Source: Thamnaconus septentrionalis
Lineage: Eukaryota; Chordata; Actinopteri; Tetraodontiformes; Monacanthidae
Reading direction: 5' to 3'
Assembly (NCBI GenBank): GCA_009823395.1
Contig: CM020509.1
Location: forward strand, 6,343,001 to 6,407,000
DNA: 64,000 bases
The translations under genes and the position numbers were made by a program. This document shows, piece by piece, positions 9,991 through 24,797 of the stretch. The notes under the pieces were generated by a model. That model ran no database searches and was not told the DNA's origin. It worked only from the letters and a program-made list of their open reading frames with translations. Each line of letters starts with the position of its first letter. Position 1 is the first letter of the stretch.

Positions 9991-12900
9991 TGAGTCTCTT
10001 GCGGCTGATGTTCCCCTCGTTGTTGCTGCTGCTGTTGTCTTTTTTTTTTTTTTGGCTATTAGTATTCCAAACCAGGTAATGTAATTGTTACATCTGTATA
10101 TTTGCAGCTCCAAACAACCCGAATAGTCGTTTTCATTTTCTTGATGTTTTCTTCTCACATATCTGGCCTGTTTGCTCTTGTTATGAAACAACCTTCTTTT
10201 CCATATCATCATAGAACTCTTTATGTTGGATTCACTCCCAGTGCTAAAAGATATCATGCAAAAGAAAAAAATAGCAAGCACACATGGATGTAACTGAATG
10301 TTACTTCAAATCTGTCATTATTGAGAAACATGGCAGGGACGTCAGGTTTTCGGAGATACGCATGCGAGCTGAAGACAATACGCCCGAGGCAAGACAAACC
10401 CAGCCTCCACTCAATCCTATACGAGGTTCTGAGGCCACTTTTCCATTGTGAGTCAGTCTGTGAAAGCACCAATTATTTTCAATTAATTACGGTTTCAGCG
10501 GCGAAAGCCTTTGGATTGTACATCAGTCAGTTTCCAGAGTGTGCAGTCTTAAGTTTCGCCTTATTGCGCCTGTTAGATACAAATTGCTGCACATATGAGG
10601 GCTTTTGAGAAAGTAATGGCATAAAAAAGACCTTTCACCCTGGACTGATTGGGGGAATTAAAGTCAAATTTGGTGGAAACCACGTTTGATTGACAGGTCA
10701 ATTGAAGACTGCGAGCAGCTGCGTGTGTCTGCCGATATAGGCGACCGTTAGGGCTGAGAGAAGAAATAATAAAGAAATATTCAATTATTTCTCAACGAAG
10801 GTCACACACGCACACGTGCACATGCACACCCCCATTAGAAACCTAATTAAAGCAAAGACACACGTACCGTGGCTTCCAAGACCGTTGTGACTTTCCTCTG
10901 ATCGGTGATATCATGGAATTTTTTGAGCCTCTGGCCACCAGCTGCAATCCTGGTTTTCTTGGCAACAATTCTGCTTTGGGTGAAAGGAGTTTTATCTGAG
11001 GAGACTGTTCTTGTGTCATAAACACAGTCATCCCCATGCTGATCCCAAAATCCAGAACCACGCAAAAAGACTTGTAGGGGACAGGTGATCTTCCATGCAA
11101 AGACTACTTACGTTCTCGAGCCTATTTGACAAATTAGGAAAATGTTGCAGCACAAATTCCCCAGGGGAAACAATTGCAAAAATGTATTGGGAAATTTCAA
11201 TATGAAGTTTGGTTAAAGAAAGAAAATCTTATCATTTCGCTCCTCTTGACATTACACTCTGCGGGTTTCGCTAACAAATGATATACTTAGTATCAACTTT
11301 AATTAGCACCCCCACCATGCTGTCATCTGCCAGTGTTAAGGCTGTGAATGTATGCATGTGTATATATCTGTACGAACGTTTTCACTCTCCTCGGGTGTCA
11401 TCACTTCAGATTCCTGCCTGCTGCCGCTCGTGCAAGTGGTGTGCACTGCTGGTTTGTTCAGCACTGATTATTGTGGAATTAGTTCTACAAGCACATTATC
11501 CAAAACGTGTGCAGAGATGAGACGGGAACTCACTAGGACTACGGCTTACACGCAAGCATAGTCGGTATGTGAATCGCGAAGCGTAGTCAGAAACGTCAAG
11601 GCCCGCTGCCCCGGCTAGCACCCAAAAAAGACGGATTCACTCGGCAGCCAATAAGTTTGTGCAGAGGCCTTTAAATTTTCATACGGGCACGCTCTACCTT
11701 CTGATAGATTTTGCTTTTAGTTGTAACCCGAGGCGAAGGCCGTGAGTGAGGCGAGGTGCTCCTAGTCGACTGCGAATACACAGTGACAAGTGTGTGTGTG
11801 TGTCTGTGAGTGAGAGAGAGAGATCGCTTGGGGTAGAGTCCAGCCACTATTTGGTGAAAAAACAGGAGTTGATAAACTATTTAGCATCAACCTGCCACAG
11901 GAACACACTGTCTAGACGGTCCAGGAGTGGCTCTGGGTGGTTCTGGATAGTTTTGGGTGTTTGTAGGTGGTTGTGGGGTGTTTAGATGTGGTTCTGGATA
12001 GTTCTAGGTGGTTCTGGTGGTGGTTCTAGGCCAGGCGTTCCAGTAGCAGAGACTTTTATTCAGACATTTTGAAGCCACACCCCAAAATGATCTGCCGAGC
12101 CTGCTTTTACCCGGTCAGCCCCCTCCTGCACCGTTTGTCTGAAGTGTAAAATATTGCTTTAAACCTTCCAGGTATACCTCGTGTATTTCCTTGGATTATA
12201 AAGTGATACTGAGACGGATGCGGTGAATGGCAGATCCCATTTTTCTTCCCACTCACACACAGACAGTTAAGCTGCCATAGCGCTTTTTTTTCTTTCTTTC
12301 CTTTTTTTTTTTGCTCACTGCTCTATTAAGACGTTTATTTCCCGGGGTGAGTTGGAGAGTGGAAGAAACCAGTGAAACAACATCAAGAGTAGCTTCTTAT
12401 TTTCATGCAAATGAGAGTTAAAGTTAATGTTTTCCCTCATGCGCACATAAAAAAAACAAACAAAAGAAACCCATTTCTGTTCACTCCAATAGAATGATGG
12501 AAGCAAAGGATTTTCCTCCTTTACAATGAAGAAATTGGATGGAGCTCAAGGTGTAAAATGACCACTTAAACCAAAACCTCTCTAAGTGGTGTCCGCAAAG
12601 AAACGGCATCACACTTTTGGCCAAAAGGCTCTTTATGGAGAATCAGACTTTAACAATGCATCATTTACAGCCTCATTATCCAGGAGGCACTAAAGCAGCT
12701 AAGTGTTGGCCAGAGTTTTAGCTTCTTGTAAAACTGAGTGTTTGGGATGAGGCACAAATCAGCCCACACTTTTTTTTTCTTTTATTTATTTATTTATTTA
12801 GCTTTTGTTTAAAAAAAAACAAAAAAGTCAAAGAAAATTGTGACGTGTTGTTTAGAACAGACACGTGGCAACAGCCACTGATATTTTCTGCAAAAAAAAA

Positions 12901-14180
12901 GAAAAGAAAAGAAAGAAAACTTACAGAACAGTTCTTATAAAACAAACTCTCTGTATCTGGACCTGATAGAATCTTCAATCTTTAGTCTTCAAGACCAATA
13001 AATATGATGACATAAGTTCAATTAAAAAAAACCTGGTTATTTAGAAAAAAACACGATTTCAAAAAGTGGAGTATAAACTGTAGTATACTAAATATTTTCA
13101 TTAAAAAACAACAACAGCGACAAAAAATGAAACTGTTTTTGTCAGACCAGCAGGGTGAAGGTGGAGGGCTTCTGGGTTTGAATCCTGTGGGTTCTGATGT
13201 GAGCAGTGACAGTATAAAATGGAAATAAATACACCTAAGTAAAGTGGTTTAAATTAATTTTCAGTAATTTAAACAAACAAGCAAAAAAAAAAATCTGCTT
13301 GGTCCTTCAATTTTCTGTTACATCTCCATTGTAATGCACAGTTCCATTGCTTTTGATCTGGAGGAAGAGTCCCAAAACCATAAAAACAAGACAAGCGATG
13401 ATGCGTCATCACCATTCAAACGTCAAAGCAAAACACAGTCATAACAAGCTGGTCTGAAGTCAGACTGTTGCCAACAATACGGCAAAGACCTCGATGCTGC
13501 CCCTCCTGACCAACAGACCTATTCAAGAAGAGCTACCGGCAGAGGGCCTTCTCCGGGTGGGCAGGATTGAGGGGAGACACGACGACTGAGTCAACAGCAA
13601 ATTTAATGAGTCGATGCCCTACACAATGACTTCGGCACTCATTAAGAGAGGGGAGAGAACACAACCTTAGGGCATTTTCTGCGGAGGGGAAAAATAACAT
13701 CAAAGAAAAAATACTGCCTGCACTGGGCTGCTGCGATCTTTCCCAGGTAAAAAAAAAAAGTCTTAGAGCGGCATAAAAGGCTACAGGGGGAATGCTGTGG
13801 GTGGACCTCCGTCTTGCAGCTGAAATTTGCTTTCGCGGGATACAAAGAAAAGGAGATGAAAAGTCAAAACATCAAAGACAAAGACTCGGGAGCTCCTACG
13901 TGTGTTAATGTTTTAAAAGCTGGGGGTCTCAGAGGAAACTTTCCTTGTGCACCTTGTCACCGACCAATAAAAGAGTGTTTAAAGAGTGTAAGTCAGCCGT
14001 GAACGGCCACACCTAATGTTTCTCTTTGCTGTGGTGGAGAAACAGTGTTCCTGACACTTTTTTTTCTTTCTAATAACGCCAGGCTTTTTAAAATCTGGAA
14101 ACAGTGAAGCGACAGGCACTGCAAGTTTAAACCCAAACACAACACAGCACTCACTCCAACTTGAGTAAAGGTGCCACACA
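9991..14180. other. Non-coding stretch with minor repeats
   Basis: No supported gene. It holds a T run near 10040-10051, a (GT)/(GA) patch near 11791-11822, a degenerate GGTTCTGG minisatellite (listed separately), a TTTA run near 12782-12799 and A-rich runs near 12890-12920. A GGTTTGAATCC string at 13175-13185 resembles a tRNA B box, but no A box or cloverleaf accompanies it. Confidence 0.5.
11926..12030 (+). repeat. Degenerate GGTGGTTCTG minisatellite
   Basis: Diverged tandem units of roughly 10 to 20 bp built on GGTTCTGGATAGTT and GGTGGTT. GGTTCTGGATAGTT appears twice (starting near 11939 and 11990), with intermediate decayed units. Unit boundaries are blurred, so this is an old minisatellite. 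The GT-rich strand is purine-skewed. Confidence 0.7.
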
Positions 14181-14198
14181 TCAGCCGGCTTTCCTGCG

Positions 14199-14211
14199 GT
14201 TGCATAGCAAC
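14199..14211. promoter_or_regulatory. X-box (RFX-type) palindrome
   Basis: GTTGCATAGCAAC is a near-perfect palindrome of RFX half-sites (GTTGC, 3-bp spacer, GCAAC). It is flanked on both sides by AGCCGGC (14183-14189 and 14212-14218). RFX factors bind such sites in ciliary and other promoters. No gene start is evident beside it. Confidence 0.45.
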
Positions 14212-14788
14212 AGCCGGCGCTGCGACGGAGGAGAAGGTTGTTGTTGTTATTTTTCATGGGGGAGCATTTTATGATGCAAGTCTTCTAAGAGATACAAACC
14301 GAAAAGGAACGTGGCCTCTACTTGACACAAGTAATGAAGTGCATGTGATCTTAAATGCTGATGGAAGTGCGGATGCGAGAGCGAATTGATTTGACACGCC
14401 GGTATCCAGATGGCAGCGGTTGAAAGGGAGAGCGCATAAATAGACGCGCAGGCGGCGATTCTAAACGAACAAAATGAACAGAAAACTCAGTGCAGTTAGT
14501 TTAAATTAATAAGTAAATGAATGAATAAATACAGTTGTCCCACAACCTGCCTGCACTGGTGTGGTTGCCACATGAGCCTAGAAGAAGAAGAGACGAAAAT
14601 GATGACATTTAGGTGTGTTTAGCCTAAAACTTGTCAAATAACGTAAATTTGGTTTTGCTTCTTCAGTTTACCTGTATCATATATATATATAGAGCATAAA
14701 AACAAAACAAAAACGGTCACGTCATTAACAAGAAGTACCACTGACAGCAGCTTTGAATACAATTGACATATATTTTTTTAAATACTAA

Positions 14789-14802
14789 CCCCTAGGGGGC
14801 GC
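14789..14802 (+). promoter_or_regulatory. CTCF-like core, forward
   Basis: CCCCTAGGGGGCGC matches the CTCF core consensus CCASYAGRKGGCRS at all but one position (C for A at position 3). The flanks are AT-rich unique DNA. Orientation on the plus strand is forward. Motif match only; occupancy is unknown. Confidence 0.45.
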
Positions 14803-15344
14803 CACAAGCAATGTCCAAGCTCTTAGAGCTATAATTACCCAGCTTGACGTCTGTCCAAATAACTTCTAGTGTATTGCTATGTCTCTTATACCAATTTCCT
14901 CCAGTTTATATGATGATGATGATGACATTTTTCCTCCACATCTTTATTTCTGCAGCATCTCATGAGCAGCTTTGTTCTGCCTGTGTTGTGGATATCATAT
15001 TTTCCTTCACCAAGGCCTTGATAATATTTGAATGAACTGTTCAACCCTAATGTACAGTGGTAACAGTCACGACATTGTGGAAGGGGTGTTGCCATCAGGC
15101 TTCTGAAGCTCAGTTTTTGCTTATGACTTGTGGGCGGAGCAGGGAGGCGTGACAAGTTTCGCAGAAGCCGCCTTGGACCTGGTGTTTTGGACGGGGACGG
15201 AGGGGAACTGGCCGCTGTGCAGTTTTCACTCGAGCTGGCCTGAGTAAAGCGATTTTGCTGATTGTTTTTTCCTCTCCAGCATGGAGCTGTCCTTGCCCAC
15301 TTCACCCCATCACTGAGGTCAAGGAGGTTCATGGTCAGATCAGG

Positions 15345-15520
15345 GAAATAAAGTCTCGCTGCATCCTGGACAAGTCGCCAGTTTATCGCAGAGCCACATA
15401 GGGAGACAAACAACCGCAGCACTGGACAATTTATTTCTTGCAGATCAGCGTGATGTGCATGTATACAGACTGAGGGGAGGAAGGTGGAGTTCCATGGAGA
15501 GAACCTCAGAGAACTCGAGA
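15345..15520 (-). mobile_element. SINE fragment, minus strand, diverged
   Basis: Read on the minus strand this shows the same ordered blocks as the SINE at 2824-3194. In order they are GGTTCTCTCC, CTTCCTCCC, AAATTGTCC, GGTTGTTTGTCTCC, GTGGCTCTGCGATAAACTGG and CGACTTGTCCAGG. The tRNA-like head and the tail are missing or too decayed to define. It is a third member of the family in this window and is older than the copy at 2.8 kb. Confidence 0.7.
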
Positions 15521-16320
15521 AATAAACCCATAAAGTTCTTACGCCGTGGTCACACTACCACTGACGACAGATCTCTGTGACTCTTAAGGACTTTAATCAA
15601 AGTACATTGCACAACAAACACGGTATCTAATGGTAACCGCATGGCCTTCATTAACCGCCGACAAGTTCAAGGCACGTGTTTTTCTTTCTGGATGCATGTA
15701 CGAAAAATTCAAAATGCAAGATGCAACAAAGAAAAATACTGTGACGGTAAAACATTGCATTAACCGCAGGTGTAAAAGGAGGATGTGTTCTTTGTCAGGC
15801 AGCACCACGTCCCGACGACGAGGAATCAAACAACTGACGCAGCTTCAATCACCGAGTTCAGGAACGACAGCCTCTGGAAAAATATTAAACAGTACAGTCG
15901 ATGACTAATGCTTCGCTCTCAAGGAGTACCTGAGAAATAGTAATTAATGGCACTCATAACAGCAAAATAGCAGATTATGTAACATTTGCCAAAAGCCAGT
16001 GGGCCGCTGTTTAGTCACCTGTACTGTGTGTTGATAGTGTTGAACCTTTAAGTCGAGGCGTCACAATCACGTAATGTTTTCATATTTGTCATATTTCTGT
16101 TTCTTTGCATAGTTTTCTGGTGCACTGGCACGGCACCGCCAGCACCGTCCCTTTCTGTTTCTCAACACAGACCAGAGTTTGATACCATTCTTATGCTTCT
16201 AATTGGTTCCCCTGTCAAGTTTAGAATTGCAACGCCTGACCGCTCGCCTGCCAGCTGAATTATCTCTCTCTGTTTTGAGTGGTGTTGAAAGCTCAACAGC
16301 ATCACGTCTAAACGGTTGAG
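15521..16320. other. Non-coding, nothing distinctive
   Basis: Unique AT-balanced sequence. Short open frames on both strands near 15593-15908 have no recognisable domain. Confidence 0.5.
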
Positions 16321-16323
16321 GAA

Positions 16324-16475
16324 ATGCATTCAAAATTTCAAAAAGTAATCAAAATGTAATCAAATGTAATTAGTTACATTACTTTGATAAAGCAATTGGA
16401 ATAGTTCTATTGTTATTACATTTTTATGAGGGTACCTTGTAATTGTAACCAATTGCATTTGCAAAGTAATCTTCC
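16324..16475. mobile_element. Unclassified interspersed repeat, copy 1
   Basis: Contains a 31-bp core (16362-16392) identical to 61442-61472, about 45 kb away. The core includes ATTAGTTACATTACTTTG, and both flanks are rich in GTAATC/GTTAC motifs. TTAGTTACATTA-type palindromic motifs are characteristic of an abundant teleost non-autonomous DNA repeat, as I recall it. Ends and target duplications are not resolved, so the class stays open. Confidence 0.5.
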
Positions 16476-16603
16476 CGTCATTGGTGGTCTCCTTCAAACC
16501 TGCAGGTGAAGCTCTTGTTCAGCTGAGACGACCAGTTCCAAACACGAGTTTCAACGCCCAACTAGACAGCGAGGTTACTTCCCTGCTGTCCTCTTTTCTC
16601 CCC

Positions 16604-16618
16604 CCCCCCCCCCCCCGA
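16604..16618 (+). repeat. Poly-C run
   Basis: A homopolymer of about 15 C inside a C-rich stretch. Frames passing through it are unreliable because of length errors typical of such runs. Confidence 0.85.
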
Positions 16619-16702
16619 CTGTGCCCAGAGACGTTCCAAAGTGGCGGCCTCGTTCCGGCTGCACACAAAGGCGCAATCAATGGCGCATCACCAGGAGACC
16701 GA

Positions 16703-16716
16703 GCGCCACCTCCAGG
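16703..16716 (-). promoter_or_regulatory. CTCF-like core, reverse, imperfect
   Basis: On the minus strand the core reads CCTGGAGGTGGCGC. The AGGTGGCGC half fits the CTCF consensus exactly, and two positions in the 5' half deviate. It lies in CpG-bearing sequence just after the poly-C run. Confidence 0.3.
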
Positions 16717-17329
16717 TGGCTCCCCACCCTCAACTGGCACTCCGTCTGCATCTCTGAGCCGCTCGCTGGCTCGCTCCGTCCGTCCGTCTGTCTGACGAAC
16801 CGAATCCACGTCACGCAGAGTTTCTCTGTTGAAAAGAAAAAGAAAAAAAAGAAATAAAGAAACGGGCGTTGCGTTTGTCTCAGCTCTGAAACGGGAGGCG
16901 TGTGAGAAGAAATGCACAGGGAAGGAAAATGAGCGAGTGCCCCTGAGGTTGATTTCCTGCTGGTCCATTCTGCATAGACTATAATGATAGACAGACACCC
17001 TTAGTTGCCACAGTAATAACTGCTCCTGTACTGCCATATTATGAGAGCTGTCTATGCTGTTCCTCCTGCCACAGCAGTTGTAATTGCCCATATCATTATT
17101 GTATTTCTTGTCGTGAGGTTTTGAGGTCCTCATGTCAAAGAAGGAATTCATACTTGGATATCGATGACTGCTAAGAGCTCTGCGTGAACCTCTGCCTCTG
17201 GAGTTAACATTTCAAACTTTACGTAGTTATACCAACCACGAATTGCATAACAAGTTAGTTCATCACCCCTGAAAAGCCATCAATTTATTATAAATGTATG
17301 TAATTTACTCCACTAACTAGCAATCCCCC

Positions 17330-18075
17330 CCAGTTTGACCTCGGGAAATGAACGTTATCACTCCGCCGTGCACGGTAATTACCGCGCAACGTTTGTTGGC
17401 ACAATGTAGAATTAAATACTTTGCGAGTGATTATCGCTGCGAGGTGATCCACTGGGCCAGGCGCAGTGCGGTTGCAAGCTGTTGTTGGTTTGATTCCAGT
17501 GGACTAACGCAGACGCGGCGGTGGCTCCTTTTTCCCTCTCTGGCGTTTTAGTTTATTATTTTGGCAAATGCTGAGATGGAAACACGTCTGCGTTTGTTAT
17601 TCAGCTCAGCTTCGCTCACTGGCGTCTCCTCGCTGCACATCCGCTTTGTGCAACTCTGCCCCGGATCTTCCCCCTCCGAGACCCTCGGCTCTGAGCGGCC
17701 CAGCAGGAGATTTGCTCCTCTTGCTCCCTGCCCACACAGGGCTGCAAAGTGCAAAGGGAAATGTTTGTGTTTCTTGCTAATACAACACGCTCCCACCTCG
17801 AGGGCGGAACACGCGGGGAGAAATGTGCCCTTTGGTTCGCCGCACCGTCCGACGTGGGAAAACGTGCCCAGTAACGAGAGACCAATAAAACGTTTTCTTG
17901 GGGGCGGGGGGGAGCAGGAAAGCGATTGCTGGTAGGAGCGTCTCGCTGTACGCCAGCTGCGGCCCTGCTGCGATTGCAGACTTGAGTGCAGCGTTTAGGC
18001 CTCTCAGATGTTGTCATGTTGTGTGGCAGTCGAGCAGTGACGTGCTGCCGGAATGCACACGCAGATGGTGTAATG
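17330..18075. other. CpG-rich region, no supported gene
   Basis: GC- and CpG-rich stretch in which several overlapping frames stay open on both strands. This is expected from low stop-codon density. None shows a recognisable domain. It could be a CpG island associated with an unseen transcription start or a regulatory island. I see no TATA, initiator or splice arrangement to decide. Confidence 0.4.
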
Positions 18076-18257
18076 ATGCAATTTGTGAAAGGGATCAAGC
18101 GCGAGGGACTATTTCCGTTGGAGTATATTTGATTCACTTTGTTACGAGGGAAAGCAAAAGGAGAAAAGGTAGTATGCAAGTAAATGATGTGCACACACAC
18201 GTTTGAATAGACGGATGATGACAGACTGGTTTTGATTTTACCTTATTAGCCAATTGA

Positions 18258-18364
18258 AAAAAGATAGAAAGATAGATAGATAGATAGATGATAGATAGTT
18301 TAATAATCCCCATGGGGGAAACTTAGGTGTCACACCCCACATAAAAAGCTGTTTCGCAATAGAC
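18258..18364 (-). mobile_element. LINE 3' end with (ATCT)n tail, distal part
   Basis: Read on the minus strand this is the very end of a LINE 3' UTR. A TTTCCCCCATGGGGATTATT block is followed by a run of ATCT units (plus-strand GATA at 18263-18299). In teleosts many CR1/L2-like LINEs end in a 'CCC..GGGGAT..AATAAA' block with a short ATCT-type tail, which this matches in form. It is separated from the rest of the same LINE (18856-19326) by the hAT insertion at 18365-18847. Confidence 0.65.
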
Positions 18365-18847
18365 CAGTGTTTCTCAAAGTGGGTGGCGTGTCCCCCCTGG
18401 GGGGCGCAGAGTCACGTCTGGGGGGATGCGACACACCGGGCGGCAGGGAGACGGGGCATGAAAAATTTTCTTCCTACAAGGTGGGGCGTGACAGAGAAAG
18501 TTTGAGAACCACTGCCCTAATGCCATGCAAGTCTATGGGGTCAAAAGTCAACTTTGTCCTAGAGACATGGGGCCACTTGCAGGTTCATTGGGATCCCTCA
18601 AGACACAGCCACGTCAAATTTGGGGCTTCTAGCCCATGAGGAACCCCGAAACCCTAACCCTAATTCCAGCCTTATCGCTAACCCTAATGCCATGCAAGTC
18701 TATGGGGTCAAAAGTCAACTTTGTCCTAGAGACATGGGACCACTTGCAGGTTCATTGGGATCCCTAAAGACACAGCCACGTCTAATTGAAATGAAAACTT
18801 TTCTTCCTCCAAGGTTGGGCTTGACAGAGAAAGTTTGAGAACCACTG
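18365..18847. mobile_element. hAT-type non-autonomous element, 483 bp
   Basis: The ends are inverted and similar: CAGTGTTTCTCAAAGT at the left, and at the right a sequence whose complement begins CAGTGGTTCTCAAACTTT. The flanking bases are an exact 8-bp duplication, CAATAGAC, at 18357-18364 and 18848-18855. An 8-bp target duplication plus a CAGTG..TCTCAAA terminus is diagnostic of hAT elements. It has no transposase frame. Internally a block of about 100 bp is present twice, 167 bp apart (starting at 18515 and 18682). The right-end sequence also occurs twice (about 18458-18514 and 18793-18847). The spacer holds ACCCTAACCCTAA, telomere-like by chance or capture. Confidence 0.9.
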
Positions 18848-18855
18848 CAATAGAC

Positions 18856-19326
18856 AATGAAATAGGCAGACATCATACAAACGTAAAATTGTAAGGAAGC
18901 CATATAAAGTACCGGTGTGATAACGTAGTAAAATGAGTTTTAAAATGTATTGCACAAATTTGTTTAAAATGTACCTGCGTCAGAATGTATTTAAAATGTA
19001 TTGCACAGGTTTGTGTTGTAGCAGAGGCCCATTATTGCACATGCTCAGTCCAGTTAGCTGCACCATCCAGCTAAATACATTCATTAATCAGTCTAATGGC
19101 AGCCGGGATAAAGGATTTTGTGTGTCGCTCTGTCCTGGAGCACACAGAGGTACCGTCCACCAAGGCAGAGGCTGGCTGGTCCTCCCCTCGAGGACCTGGT
19201 GGAGGGAGAGGTTGGTGTTTCCCCTGATGAGAAGAATTTTGCTCCTCATCCACCACAGTTCCCAGAGGGTCCAGACTCAGCCCCACCACAGAACCAGCTC
19301 TCTTGACCAACTTGTTCAGTCGTGCT
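18856..19326 (-). mobile_element. CR1/L2-like LINE relic: ORF2 end and 3' UTR
   Basis: On the minus strand, about 19326 down to 19071 reads as the C-terminus of a non-LTR retrotransposon ORF2. It starts with LNKLVKRAGSVVG, includes LDPLGTVVDEE and ends with RTERHTKSFIPAAIRLIN. The 'SF(I/V)P.AIRL(F/I/L)N' ending and the 'RAGSVVG..LDSL' block are typical of teleost CR1/L2/Jockey-group ORF2 ends, from established family knowledge. The middle is diverged or shortened. The stop is followed by an A/T-rich 3' UTR that continues, past the hAT insertion, to the ATCT tail. The rest of the reverse transcriptase is absent, so the copy was 5'-truncated. Confidence 0.75.
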
Positions 19327-24448
<5,122 letters not shown>

Positions 24449-24729
24449 TTTGGGTTGCGTATTTTGTCCGGACTCACCTTTTAGTCATTACGAAGTCTGC
24501 AAATGTCACTGATTACTATCATCCAAACCCCCCCCAAAGCTCTGATATGCACATTACAAAAAGGACGGGGACGGGGAAAAGCCCTCGCCTCGAAAGTGTC
24601 TACAGCAGCACACAAAACACCCCCCCGGGTGCACTCCACACCATTTATGATCTATATCACAATTAGATATCAAAGGTCTCTTGCAGTGAAAAATGTCAGC
24701 TGGGTTTGAAAGAGTTCAGGTCTTTTTTT

Positions 24730-24730
<1 letters not shown>

Positions 24731-24792
<62 letters not shown>

Positions 24793-24797
24793 CCTCT
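24731..24797 (+). repeat. Second (CT)n microsatellite
   Basis: Pure CT from about 24736 to 24786 with degenerate edges, in the same orientation as the array 300 bp upstream. The intervening 280 bp is not repetitive. Confidence 0.95.

Noticed and set aside
13160..13200. tRNA or SINE head near GGTTTGAATCC
   Set aside because: Only a B-box-like string is present; no A box or downstream SINE body could be matched.
15255..15300. Splice acceptor before a short exon
   Set aside because: The pyrimidine tract plus CAG looks good locally, but the following sequence has no recognisable coding content and leads into a SINE fragment.
17561..18206. Overlapping frames up to 194 codons
   Set aside because: CpG-rich DNA lacks stops on both strands; the predicted proteins are Arg/Pro/Ser-rich without any domain.
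18640..18690. Interstitial telomere
   Set aside because: Only a few CCCTAA units inside a hAT element; too short and interrupted.
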